Source of the DNA: Acanthococcus lagerstroemiae
Lineage: Eukaryota > Arthropoda > Insecta > Hemiptera > Eriococcidae
Length of the DNA stretch: 64,000 nt
Assembly (NCBI GenBank): GCA_031841125.1
Contig: CM063113.1
Location: forward strand, 34,059,312 to 34,123,311
Direction of reading: 5' to 3'
This document shows, one piece after another, positions 27,001 to 37,610 of this stretch. Both the position numbers and the translations under genes were made by a program. The notes beneath the pieces were generated by a model. It did no database searches. It had not been told where the DNA came from and was given only the letters and a program-made list of their open reading frames with translations. Position 1 is the stretch's first letter; the number at the start of each line of letters is the position of its first letter.

Positions 27001-28255
27001 GCCCTCTAATACTAATACTCGTATTTCCTAACTTTTTCAAATTCCACCTTTGTACCGCTTCTTTTTCACCAAGTCTCTTCAATTTAATTCTATACGTATA
27101 GGGTACGCCAATTCACAATTTCTTCCTTCTGTAGTCCGGAGCGCTCTGGACTACAGAAGGAAGGAATTGTGAATTGGCACACCCAACATATAAAATTTAC
27201 TAAGTTCACTCACACTCCAACATAGACACTCTTCAATTTAAGCTTGTATTTCATTACTACCAAGTTATGATCGTTGTCAATATCTGCTCCCGGATATAAG
27301 TTTTACAATCTAATATTTGATTCCTAAAACATTGTTTTGTTATAATGTAATCAACTTCGTTACCTGGACTCTTCCATGTATACCTTCTTCTATAGTGATT
27401 TTTCAATTGAGTATTTCCTATATAACTAAGTTATACTTCGCACAATACTGTATCAAACACTCTCCTCTTTCATTTCTCATTCCTAATCCAAAATCCCCAA
27501 CTATATTATAGGTACCTTCTTCTCCTTCACCAACTCTAGCATTCCAATCACCCATAATAATAAGATTCTCTTCGCCTCTAACATGCTTCATAAGTCCCTC
27601 TAATTCTCCATATACCTCCTCAATTTCTTCGTCTTCGTGAATATTAATGTACACTTTGTATTATTGTTGTAAGTACTGGTTTGGTATTGATTTTATCAAA
27701 AGCCTCTTCATCTCTCTCTAAAGATTCTATTTTTTTTCTCTTTTTTTTTTCCTATTTCCATTCTTTACGCTTAAGCCTCCTTACCACGCTGAGGTCATCA
27801 AGGAGATGCATGACTAATCCGGATGATTTAATGCAGATATGTATACCTAAATTCAATTAGGTAGACTATACATGAAACATAGTACCTGTATATATATGTA
27901 TTAATGTTATAAGTACTTATATTGTTTATAAGTTGTCAATATGATGTATTCATAGTACCTACGCAAGTGTAGGCCTTAAACGTACAGTTAGATAGTACCT
28001 TTTATATACTTATATATTAGTAATATTTATAAAAACTCACACATCGTTATTTTCTCGTTTCCCAAAATATTGGTTCTTGTGAGTACAAGACGGTTTTTTC
28101 GCACTTTGACCAAGCTGAATGCTATTACTTATAGGTCGAGCTGAAAAACTGGGTAAATTTATTATGCTCGCTTTATTCTGTGACACCAAACTCAGAATAA
28201 TACGAACGTACGACGACACGATGACGATGAATAGCAAAGCCAATAACTGATTCAT
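24008..28255 (-). CDS. Secreted MBF2-family protein
   Basis: Two exons on the minus strand: 28255-28041 (ATG at 28255) and 24272-24008, joined by a donor gtgagt at 28040 and an acceptor tttcag at 24273. The phases fit (GT|G codes Val72) and the total is 160 codons, 159 aa. Residues 1-23 (MNQLLALLFIVIVSSYVRII) look like a signal peptide. The C-terminal half (about 70-159) shows the MBF2 pattern: VVITYNYP, then ITFINATNK, then the near-invariant GGVGKNNVTLEIESERNCGL and a hydrophobic end ISVFAK. The family is named after silkworm multiprotein bridging factor 2, but many insect members are predicted to be secreted, some annotated as salivary peptides. The signal peptide here favours secretion. 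The basic, low-complexity residues 25-65 are unusual. The 3.8 kb intron contains a decayed LINE on the same strand. Confidence 0.85.
24425..24805 (-). other. GC-richer insert in the MBF2 gene intron
   Basis: This stretch is clearly richer in GC than its surroundings and keeps minus-strand frames open: 24800-24609, starting with ATG (MAEYLGPSITNSRTTNNLRE...), and 24625-24425. Neither resembles a family I know. The composition suggests an inserted element, perhaps part of a non-LTR retrotransposon from another family, but I cannot assign it. Confidence 0.4.
25110..27710 (-). mobile_element. Decayed non-LTR retrotransposon (LINE) with endonuclease and reverse transcriptase
   Basis: Read on the minus strand the domains come in order. 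Endonuclease: NLIIMGDWNARVGEGEEGTY near 27580-27520, then RRRYTWKSPGNEVDYIIT near 27390-27330 and GADIDNDHNLVVMKYKLKLK near 27290-27240. Linker: LKRLGEKEAVQRWNLKKLGN near 27075-27020. Reverse transcriptase: DTYMALVDTEKAFDNVKMK near 26125-26065, GVKQGCSIAPVLFYL near 25925-25880 and the catalytic FADDIVLLVKE near 25840-25800. C-terminal part: SVKWKDKVRNEEALNRVGGK near 25350-25290, then IGHNLRPPGIISLLLEGKLE near 25255-25190. Many stops and frameshifts show it is inactive. The C-terminal part matches the fragment at 55.5-56.3 kb, so both are one family. The clade is uncertain. Confidence 0.85.
27088..27228. mobile_element. Short foldback element of the AGCGCT family inserted in the LINE
   Basis: The core is a near-perfect hairpin, 27112-27174: cgccaattcacaatttcttc pairs with gaaggaattgtgaattggc around the centre gagcgctc. 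The outer end (ttcactcacactccaacat) matches the tails of the copies at 3.8 and 55.3 kb. The same 13 bases, ctcttcaatttaa, flank the element (27075-27087 and 27229-27241). The interrupted LINE frame reads KLKLK on one side and KLKRLGEK on the other, so this direct repeat is a plausible target duplication. Confidence 0.8.
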
Positions 28256-29689
28256 TTTCGAAGATTATCGAAAAATAATAAAACTGAACAGAAGTGCGAT
28301 ATGGAAACTTAGTGGAGCATTTTCCTTGAAGCGCCTGCGTTATAAAAGTAATTTGTAAAGTAAACATGCTTCGGCAAAGTACTGAATAACCAGAATAACT
28401 TCACACTCGAAGAGATAGACTATATACGTAGATAAACACCTTCAGTACCGAAATAATACATAATATAAGTATGTGTGTAGGTATCTTTCTTTGTAGGCAA
28501 TCTCATCAACGCTCTCACTTCACATTTGGGTGTGCTCAAAGACGAGTACTGATAAAATTATAATGCTAAAATAAGTATATAGGTGCGAGTAAGAATGTAC
28601 TTACATATCCGAATGATTAATCAAAACCGAAGAATCACGAAAGTAAGAAGTCATAACTGGCAGTGGAATTCGATGTTTGTGTAGGGTAGGTATATAGTTA
28701 TATTCACACTATAACTCATCATTTTAATTGAATTTAACAAATTTTTCGCGACATTATCTCTCTTTTGCAACTTTTTGGTGTTGAAATGACCTGTCAAGTT
28801 GAGAATTAGAAGAAGGAAATATCTCATTTGTACACCTACGGTAATTTGTTCAAATATTTACATAATCACTCGTCACTTGGTAGGTAAAATAATTTAGTCT
28901 TACGTATTTCACAAAACAAAACCATGGTAAGCTACCAATAGTAAAATAGAATAAACACATTTTTCATCAACGCATTTTTTTTTAAATTACGTTTACTAAG
29001 GAGAAAATGTTGTAAGAGTGGCGTAAGTAAGTCGTTTGTCAGCTACTACAATTTTCTTCATAACCATTTGCACGATGATAATGCTCTGAAAAAATTAGGC
29101 GAGAAGGATCAATAGGGTGGGCCGTTCTTGGAAAGCCGATTCCAAAAAATGTGAGTTTGAAAACATAGCGGAGAGGGAAAGGAGGGCATCGTACCGAATT
29201 ATAACGCTTATAATTTATTCCTTTTTTACAGAAAGTTTTATGCCTTTAACTGTGACTTCAGTTTTTCCAAAAAGCCATATTTTCTCTGTGAGCTGAAAAA
29301 TCTTAAGTCCAAATTTGAAATCGCAATGGTAGAATAAACAGAAATTTCATCAAGTCAAAACACCTATAATTTTATTTCATTTTTTGTATCAAGCTTTCAG
29401 CCCTCTACCGGAACTTTCGGTGATTTTTCCAAAAATGCCACATTGATGATCTCGTAGAGTTATTCTCGTGGCTTGATATAATAAATGAAATAAAATATTG
29501 GATGTTGTTTCCCCTTTCCAGTATTACTCTCAACCCGAGCCCTGGAATCCGCCCTTTCGAGCATTACCTCACAGACGTCGGGGAGGCGGTTATGGTTGTC
29601 TTAGCCCTTTTTTCATTTTGCCAAAAACCCGGCCTATGTCGAAAATGTAGCGAGTTGCTACGTGGACTCGAAGGCGGGACCTCCAAATT
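28256..29689. other. Upstream flank of the MBF2-family gene, no gene seen
   Basis: The 5' UTR and promoter of the minus-strand MBF2-family gene should lie in the first few hundred bases, but no clear core promoter motif is visible. The remainder is AT-rich with only short frames. Confidence 0.4.
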
Positions 29690-29698
29690 CCGAGACCG

Positions 29699-29835
29699 TT
29701 TTTCAAAATTGGGCCCTCGATTCAAAAATGTGTGCTTACTTTGAAAAAAGCTTATCAGTAAATGCTGCTGGTTCTTGAACTTCGAATCACGTGTTCTCAA
29801 AAAACAGATTTTGCTGGCTATAGTTCCCTTACGCT
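29699..29835 (+). repeat. Interspersed CTTCGAATCACGTG repeat, copy 1
   Basis: Contains tttttcaaaattgggccct, then caaaaatgtgtgcttac, then gcttatcagtaaatg, then gaacttcgaatcacgtgttc and aaaaacagattttgctgg. The same blocks in the same order occur at 32236-32415 (plus) and 36350-36537 (minus). Confidence 0.75.
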
Positions 29836-30064
29836 TAACAGCATCCAATTCACTTTCTCGTACAGTCTCCAATTTTCGCCACCAGCGGTGCACTTTTGCG
29901 GCCTCCTGCGAATTGAACGGGAAAAAACCAGCGAACGACGGGTTCATGAGACCTGCCAGGAAGAAAGGGACCTGAGCGCAATAATGTAAATTTTACAGGA
30001 GAGCGGATAAACAAAATTGATAACGTTTTCACGTTATGGAGGCACCCAACTTTGAAGACTTACA

Positions 30065-30195
30065 GCCAGTGCCGTATCCAGGAATATGACGGGGGAGGGG
30101 GGGGGGGTTGACCTAACATTTGGGGTTTCTAATGTTTCTTAAATTCGCATTTTCCTGAATTTTTAAGCACATGTCCGTACCCGGGGGGGGGGGGG
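30065..30195. repeat. G-tract repeat unit
   Basis: Two poly-G tracts (30087-30107 and 30182-30195) bracket an AT-rich spacer. The left edge, cagtgccgtatccagg, resembles the cagtggcgggatctatgg end at 43423. It is probably a miniature-element fragment. Poly-G length is unreliable in such sequence. Confidence 0.4.
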
Positions 30196-31288
30196 TCAGA
30201 TCCCTAAAACCTCCCATAGCAGTTTGGGAAATTTTTTTCGAATTTTTCCGACAACACCACGCGAAAGAACGGCCAAAAATTAGTCAAAAACAGTTGTTAT
30301 CACAAAATGATTTTTTAGCGCACAGGTCCCTTTCTTTCTGGCAGGTCACACATCTTCCCAAGTTCGGAAATGGTCGCCGGTCGAACGACATACCTAATTT
30401 CTATTTATTAAGCTAGTCTTTTCCGGGATGACCGCCAGAATAATTTTCTCACCTTTCCCTCGAACTCATTCACTTCCCACGTTCACGAATATGAATGTGG
30501 AACGTACTTCGAAGGTTTTATATATGTATACCAAAATAGTTTATTGTTTTAATAACCTAAAATGATTATACAGCAGTTTGAAAATAATTACCGAGTAATT
30601 GAAACAAAGCATCTATATCTTGTTCGGCTAAGAGAGATAAATGTTGACGTTACGTATACATTTCAGCCAAAACAAAGATAGGTTATTAATTTTTTTATTC
30701 GTCGCTGGTCGTAGGAAACTGGTTCAACAAAAATGATGAGCTACACAACACGATGTTTCAAACGCACACTGGATTGTCAATAAAACAGTGAACATCACCG
30801 TAGCGCTGGTTCATTAAAAATTGTATTTCGTTGTGCAATCAAGACCCGAATTACTCGTATTGCGTTCAATAGACATAGATGAAAATATTGTTGAGCCATG
30901 GGGGGGTAAGCATTTATTAAGTACAGAATATCCGTTGGAGTTTCCATTGCGAAGAAGATCCAGGTAAGAAAAAAAATCTTATTTCTTACTCTAGTTTCAA
31001 CACCTAATATACTTAAGAAAAACAAATCAACAGTACACAAGCATGACTGAAAAAATTATCTCGAGCTGTGTGTTACGAAGGTATCTAATTTTTTGATAGT
31101 ATTGTTACGCACACTATGCGTGAATAAGAAACTCGTAGTAGAAGCATAAAATAGACTTTTCCCATATTGGAGGAAGTAGTTGAATCGAGATATGAAAAAT
31201 GAAATGTTATTGGGTATTTTGGTGGTAGGAGACCTCAATTTGTGCATCAGTTTAACTTTCAGTTCAAAATTGTGATATAGGTATGTTA

Positions 31289-32155
31289 TAAGGACGAAAA
31301 CAATATATACTCGCCTACTAAGCGAAACATGCGCATATTATATTCCTTCAGTGCAACCAAATATGCTAAAATATTCTCAAAACAACACTCCAAATATGCC
31401 ACAATATTCTCATCAAATATGGGCATCATTTTAAATGACACACAGAAAGAAGAACATGATTAAATGCCAAAGTTTTGCTAAAAGAAGAGTTACTTCGAAT
31501 TAATTCAAAAAATCATTCACTTATTGTATTCAATTTATTAGTCGCATATCAATTATTCCAAGTCAGAATCTGAGTTAGTACAATTTTCATTCATTTCAGG
31601 GGGAACGGGAACAGCACGATTACTCTTAGCATTGCTATTGCAACAAACTACAATTATGCTTACGAATATTTTCCATTGTGAAGTTACGTCTATTATCTAC
31701 TTAGGAATGTCCTGAGAAAAAGTCCTTATACACGTGAGCTTTAGATTCTGTTTCCTGGACATTTTGAAATGAAGATGACTCAAAAATACCAAACGTCCCA
31801 AGAAAGTTACCTTAAACGTTCGAGTATTAGGTTCTTTTCTCTGAACAATCATTCATCCTTCGTCGATTACGGCAGTTGAGTTGCATGCTGCATTACTGCG
31901 CACTGCCACATTTACAATATTTGTAAATATTTGTAAAATTCCCTTAGATTCCATCAAAACTGGTAAAATGCTCTGAAATATGCTTAAAAATGATGAAATA
32001 TGCTAAATATGCTCATTGGTCTCAAATATGCTCAAATATGCTTATGCAAGTTGGGTTCATTCGGCTCAAAACTTCATGAAATGTGAACGTATAAGGGAAA
32101 GTTCTTTGTAACATTTTCAGGAAAAAATATGCCAAAGCATATTATTTTGTCCCTA
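31289..32155. mobile_element. Longer inverse copy of the AGCATATTT hAT-type element
   Basis: The outer parts are the reverse complement of 19850-20402, ending taaggacgaaaa at the left and ttttgtcccta at the right. It carries about 290 bp more in the middle (31430-31720) that the shorter copy lacks, with no recognisable coding sense. No clear 8-bp duplication remains. The shorter copy is probably an internal deletion derivative. Confidence 0.8.
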
Positions 32156-32235
32156 CGTACCACCTATAGTGAGGGGGTGGACGATTCAAAATTCCCAAGT
32201 ACAAAACCAAGTGACCATTTGTTGACAAAAATTAG

Positions 32236-32415
32236 TTATATTAGTATCGTTGGAAAGAGCGTAAAATGTAGAATTTTTCAAAATTGGGCCCCGGTGCAAA
32301 AATGTGTACCCACGTTGAAAAGAGCTTATCAGTAACCCCGCTATGTCGTACTTATAGTTTCTACATGGCTCGTGAACTTCGAATCACGTAGTCTCAAAAA
32401 AGAAAAAACAGGTTT
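32236..32415 (+). repeat. Interspersed CTTCGAATCACGTG repeat, copy 2
   Basis: Shares tattagtatcgttggaaaga, then gtagaatttttcaaaattgg, then aaaatgtgtacccacgttg, and gaacttcgaatcacgtagtc with the other two copies. It starts within 100 bp of the end of the 31289-32155 element. Confidence 0.75.
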
Positions 32416-33289
32416 TGTCGTTTGGTTCTGTCCTATTTAATTTTCATTCTCTAATTTTGCTACTTTCATAGTACTTTTACAATCGCAAAGAAAGATAGCG
32501 CTAGTTGAATCTATGAGGAAAACTGTGTCAACATACCTACGTGTCAAATTTTGATTTCGGATTTCGACTAATTCGGCGTTCGGCGATCTCTATTTTCTAC
32601 TGTTGTGTGGTGAAGAGTGAACTATGAACAGAACACGGTGATTAGTAACATTTATCATCAGTGCCAACTGATGATTGTATTCTATTGTGGGTTACTGTGT
32701 TGGTTGTTTTCTACCTTCCCTATATACGTATTTCACGGAGTCTTTCACTCTTATTTCTTCATTTCCTCACATGATGCCAAATAATTTGTGTATATGTTTT
32801 GTGGTCTGTTATCCGACTGATGAAAGGTTCAACTAGTGGCTATGTATGTCATAAACACCGGTATATACTTTTCTTTTAAATAGGGAGCTGCTTCCGCGTT
32901 GTAAATTGTTTCATTATCACTTCAACAAATCAAAATGACGTAAGTAAATTATATTAATTTGGACCCTGACAAAATGATCCGTGCCATGTATAGAGTTTCT
33001 TAGTAATCTTCCATACTCCTGTTGAATTAGCCTATCTATATATTCAATAAGGGCGGTAATTTGGGGAAATTTTAAAATTAACTGCAGGGGCCGGTAGCCA
33101 CTAATTTTCCGATGTGTTTTCAAGAAATTTACGTGTTCGGAACTATACAGCGTGATGCAATAAAAATTACTTACGGCAATATAACTGAATGACTGATTGA
33201 TCCTGAGATTTTCGAGTTTGTCAGGTCAGTACCACATGGGGTACAGGCAGGGTACAGCGAGCCTTTATCTCTGTGGGTATTGTTTTTAT

Positions 33290-33368
33290 CAGGGATGGCA
33301 AACGAAACGAAAATATTGAAACGAAATAACGAAACGAAAAAAAAAACACGTTTCGTTTGCCATCCCTA
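33290..33368. mobile_element. Very short hAT-like foldback, CAGGGATGGCAAACGAAACG ends
   Basis: A 79-bp element: cagggatggcaaacgaaacg at the left, and its reverse complement cgtttcgtttgccatcccta at the right, around gaaataacgaaacg words. Flanking octamers gtttttat and gttttctg agree at five of eight positions. A second copy starts 160 bp downstream. Confidence 0.7.
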
Positions 33369-33524
33369 GTTTTCTGATTTGTGATTTTTAGGATCGGCTA
33401 CTAGTAGCCCAGCCTATTGCAACCACTTTTCAGGGTCAGGTACTAGTAGCCGAGCCTATTTCCTGTAATCGAAATTTCATTTCTTTTCCCGGGTGCGTTG
33501 AGTCAGGGTGAGTTCAGTAAATAG

Positions 33525-33644
33525 TAGGGATGGCAAACAAACGAAACGAAATAACAAAATTACGAAATAACGGTTGATTTTTGTCAAAAATATTGAAACA
33601 AAATAACGAAACGAAAAAAAAAACGGTTTCGTTTGCCATCCCTG
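33525..33644. mobile_element. Second CAGGGATGGCAAACG foldback
   Basis: The left end tagggatggcaaacaaacg and right end ggtttcgtttgccatccctg are inverted repeats. The middle repeats aaataacgaaacg-like words. It is 120 bp long, encodes nothing, and has no clear target duplication. Between it and the previous copy are two near-identical stretches reading tactagtagcc...agcctatt (33400-33460), which recur in inverted form near 54010. Confidence 0.7.
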
Positions 33645-33830
33645 TTATGTTTTTTTTTTTATTGTAAGATTGATAAGAATCAATGTAGCAGAGATACTAT
33701 AGTAGACTAGGTACTATCCAGCCACCATAGTATACAGACACTATAGTAGATTAGGAACTCTTGAGCTGCCATGTTGAAGCCAAGATCCCGGTACAACGTA
33801 CAAGAGTTATACACAGTAGTTACTAGTTAC

Positions 33831-34592
33831 CAGCAATGGTAACCGAATAACTTAGAAATTTTGGTTTTGGTTTTGAGCAATATAATTTTATAGAGATATT
33901 GCTCCCAGTTTAAAAAAGTAATTTGGTTTTTTGGTTTTGGTTTTGTTTAAAGAATAATTTGGAAGTGCATATTGGTTCACCGTATTGTTCGCAAAAAAAA
34001 AAAAAAAAAAAAAAAGAACAATATAATTTTACGGTTTTGGTTTTTTGGTTCGTTCTCAAATAATTTATTGACTATACCAAATGTTGGACTTAATTTCAAC
34101 TCGGAAGCTTGGAACGAAAATTGATAACGGTGAAACGGCGTTGCAGTGCAGTTTTGCACTGATTGATTTATCGATTCTCGATATCTCGTATAGAAAAATA
34201 CCCTTACATGAATCTATTTTAAAGGTTCTTTGCCTGTGGAATTGTGGATCAATCTCAGAATCGCTTTGGCATCAAGCGTTGCTGCCAACTGTGAATGCTG
34301 CAGATTGCAGAACGCAAAAGACCAGTACAGATAACCAGACGAGTGACGGGGGGGGGGGGGGGGACCAAAACCGATTTCAAAAATTAATTTGGTTTTGGAA
34401 ATGAACAGTACATTTTCCAGTTGGTATTGGCGTATTGATATTGGTTTTTGGATCATCATTTAAATATTGGTTTTGGATTTGTTCAGAGAACAATTCTCAA
34501 GTATAGATTGGTTCTGGTTTTGTTAGAAACCAATATAACACTATTTTGGTATTGGTTTTTGGTTTTGGTTTCGGTTTCGGTTACCATCCCTG
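33831..34592. mobile_element. hAT-type miniature element rich in GGTTTTGGTTTT
   Basis: The ends are cagcaatggtaaccgaa and, as reverse complement, cagggatggtaaccgaa. Flanking octamers ctagttac (33823-33830) and gtaggtac (34593-34600) agree at six of eight positions, which suggests a hAT insertion. The inside is built of ttttggttttggtttt words and contains a 22-bp A run (33993) and a 14-bp G run (34349). Confidence 0.75.
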
Positions 34593-34649
34593 GTAGGTAC
34601 AGTCTTTGCTTTGTGTCTTGAATGTTTTCGTGATCATAACCAAAAGGAT

Positions 34650-35320
34650 GTTTGTTTGCATGTAGATAATACTTGTCTACATTCTGGTGTAAAGAAATGT
34701 AGACAATGTATAGAAAGTAGATGAAAAGTAGATAAATGTAAGATGTAACGATGTAAGTAAACAATTCCGAAAATTATGAAAAATAGGTAATATAGGTACA
34801 TGTAATCAGTTAATCACAAATTCATAATAATAAATCCAAATTTAATTTTCCTACCTACGCGCCTACGCCCTTTGTTGACATTATTGTTTACATTTATGTA
34901 TACTTTACGTTTATATCCACACTATTTGTGTACTTCAGTGTACATTACATTGTCTACATGTAGACAAATATGTATGATTCGTCTACATAATATAGACAAT
35001 GTAACGTAGACAAATATAGTGTGGATAAATAATATAAAATGTACACAAACGTCAACAAAGTCCTTAAAAGTTTTAAATGTTTTAATATTATTGAAATTAA
35101 AATACAATTAATAATCATCTGTACAATTTTTATCAATTAATTTTAATGAATAATATTATTATGAATTTCTGATTAACTGATTACCTACATGTAAGTTTTT
35201 TTGTTTTTTTAATCATTTTTGGAATGGTTTACAGTTATCTATTTTTGTCTACTTTCTGCACATTGTCTACATTTCATTTACACCAAAATGTATACAAGTA
35301 TTGTCTACATGCAAACAAAC
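34650..35320. mobile_element. Inverted-repeat element rich in TGTCTACATGTAGACA
   Basis: About 90 bp at the left (gtttgtttgcatgtagataa, then acttgtctacattctggtg, then gaaatgtagacaatg) returns inverted at the right end (34650-34740 against 35230-35320). The word tgtagacaa or its complement recurs more than ten times, including the palindrome tgtctacatgtagaca near 34951. A solitary end of the same family lies at 36273-36310. No coding capacity. Confidence 0.8.
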
Positions 35321-35350
35321 GTTTAGCTTCACAGCATGTTGGACTATACC

Positions 35351-35578
35351 TACTCTGTTCGCAAACAGAAAGGGTCATGTAAACAAACGTTGTGGAACTT
35401 GCGATATCCAAGGTGTGAAGTGGGTACGTGTACTTAAGTATTCGATGGTTGTGCGCGTGTATACTTTATTAGTGATAAGCGGAGCCTTTAAAATACACAG
35501 AATTAGTTCTGCGCTTGTGTGTATGTGCTGGTATTCTGGTCTTTGTTTACATAACCCTTTCTATTTGCGAACAGAGTA
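35351..35578. mobile_element. Miniature inverted-repeat element, TACTCTGTTCGCAAA ends
   Basis: The left end tactctgttcgcaaacagaa (continuing agggtcatgtaaac) is matched inverted at the right end (gtttacataaccctttc, then tatttgcgaacagagta). The arms are about 35 bp. I could not fix the target duplication. The interior has no recognisable gene. Confidence 0.75.
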
Positions 35579-35660
35579 TAGGGTTTACTCGGTGTAACAC
35601 TGAAATGACGTCATGTGTATATACACACAAGTGTTGGCTGTTGCGCTGTTGGGTTTGTAG

Positions 35661-35996
35661 TAGGGTTTGCAAAATAACAGTTATTATAACTGTTATAACC
35701 GTTAACCGAAACAAAAAAATTTTGCTGACCAATAACCGTTGACCATTTAAAAAATTATTTGTTGACCAATAACCGTTTGGACCGTTATACTTGGTTTATT
35801 ATTTTTTTTAATCTGTTATGAAACGGTTATAAATGGAGAGTTATGATTTTGAAATGGTCATAAACGGTCATAACAGTTATGACCAATTCAACAGGGTAAG
35901 GATGTTCTGACCAATAACCGATAACCGTTTAAATTGCTGAAGGAAATTTGACCGATAACTGTTAACCGTCTCAAATTATTTCGGTCACAAACCCTA
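35661..35996. mobile_element. hAT-type miniature element, TAGGGTTTGC ends
   Basis: A 336-bp element with ends tagggtttgc and caaaccctag-type inverted repeats. The interior consists of ataaccgttataac words. Flanking octamers gtttgtag (35653-35660) and gtttgtac (35997-36004) agree at seven of eight positions. Confidence 0.8.
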
Positions 35997-36349
35997 GTTT
36001 GTACTGATTAAATCGAACAAAACGCATAAACATTCGGCCAACGCAACAAAAATACACAGTGACACCAAACGACACCAAACTCAACCCTACTCCGGGAGCA
36101 GGGTTAAAATTTTTAACACCGGTGTTAACACCAGTGTTACCCTACTGGTAAATAAAACAGCAAACACTGAACTCCGGAGTTCTCCACAGAACAAATCAAA
36201 CGGCAAAAATTGCTAGGTGTAACACTCGATGTTAAAAAGTGTCAATTTTTGTGTCAAAACGAACACAACTAATGTAAACAAGTATTGTCTACGTATAAAC
36301 AAACATCCCTGATCATAACACAATTAACTCCAATCAGACGCTATTCAGC

Positions 36350-36537
36350 GTGAGGGAACAAACCAGCAAAATCTGTTTTTTGAGAACACGTGATTCGAAG
36401 TTCAAGAGCCATGTAGAAACTATATGATACAGTGTTTACTGATGAGCTTTTTTCAACATGAGTACACATTTTTGAATCGGCGGCCCAATTTTGAAAAATT
36501 CTACTTTTTATGCTTTTTCCAACGATATTAGTACCTA
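36350..36537 (-). repeat. Interspersed CTTCGAATCACGTG repeat, copy 3
   Basis: This is the reverse complement of the copies at 29.7 and 32.2 kb. On the minus strand it reads atatcgttggaaaaagcat, then agaatttttcaaaattggg, then gaacttcgaatcacgtgttc, then aaaaacagattttgctgg. Confidence 0.75.
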
Positions 36538-37610
36538 ACTCATTTTGTTTACAAATGTTGATTGGTTCCTTTATGCTGAATATATGGCGTCCAATTATAA
36601 AAAATATAATTCTGTGCTTTCTACAAAATAAAAATATCAAAATCTTTTTACAAAAGTCTGGAGATGGAGTCCCAATGTTGAGCGTGACAGTAAAGACGTG
36701 ATAAGTTGGGATTCCAAAAATTTGCGTTTGCAGCATGTTTTTTTTCTCTGTTGAAGAAGACAGAGAATTACCATGTTATTTTTCAAGAATGGAAAGTTTA
36801 AGTCGAAGCTGAAGCTCATTGTTGAGCGACTTTGAAGCGCTTCAGAAGCCAGTTGTTGCTTTTTCTATTAAATGCAAAATGCAAGTCATAAAGGAGCTGA
36901 GTCGCTGATAAGGTCTTTAAAAATTTATTTAAAAAAATCAAATAATGAATAAAGTGATGATGCTCTCTTGTCAAGAATGAGCTGGTAGGTTAGCTGAAAT
37001 TAAATTTGGAAATATTGTAGAACAGTAGAACTTCACTGACGATGATAAAATAGTGTAATTTTTGAATTCTATAGTCGATTTCATAATGAATTGACTATAT
37101 AATATCGAGGAAGATTTCCGACGTATTGAGAAAAAACAAAAAAAGCAGATAGCGAAACGCGTAAAAGATAATGATAAGAACAAAAAGCCAAAGCCAAAGT
37201 CCAAATTTGAAATCGCGATCCACTTTCTACCCCTGTTATTTTTGCCATTCATAGAATTTCAGGAAGAATGAGCCACACTTGATCGCGCATATTTTGGCAA
37301 ATTTTAGGCATATAACATGCTTTGGTATATTTTCTGCTTTTTAGAGCATGTTTAAGAATATTTGACCATTTCCACCATTTTCTCGGAATATTTCCAATTG
37401 TTTTCAATATATTGCACTATTTTTATTTTCTAAGAAGGTAAAATTGCAACAACTGTAACCTATTCCACATTTCTAAAACATCTATTGGAAAAAGTTCTTA
37501 CTCTGTGAAGCTCATGGGTGAAGCAGGCACTTTTCCACCCTATAAGCAGTCTTGACATCAGCTTGATAATGTACAGTTGCCTCCTTCACATCTTCCTAGT
37601 TGATTAATTG
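36538..37610. other. Intergenic, no gene seen
   Basis: AT-rich sequence. Near 37290-37340 there are gcgcatattttggc and acatgctttggtatatttt words like those of the AGCATATTT element, so a decayed fragment of that family is likely. Nothing else is recognisable. Confidence 0.4.

Noticed and set aside
29780..29810. Possible tRNA B-box-like sequence (cttcgaatcac)
   Set aside because: It lacks an A box and cloverleaf at the right distance, and the same motif recurs in the other two copies of an interspersed repeat.
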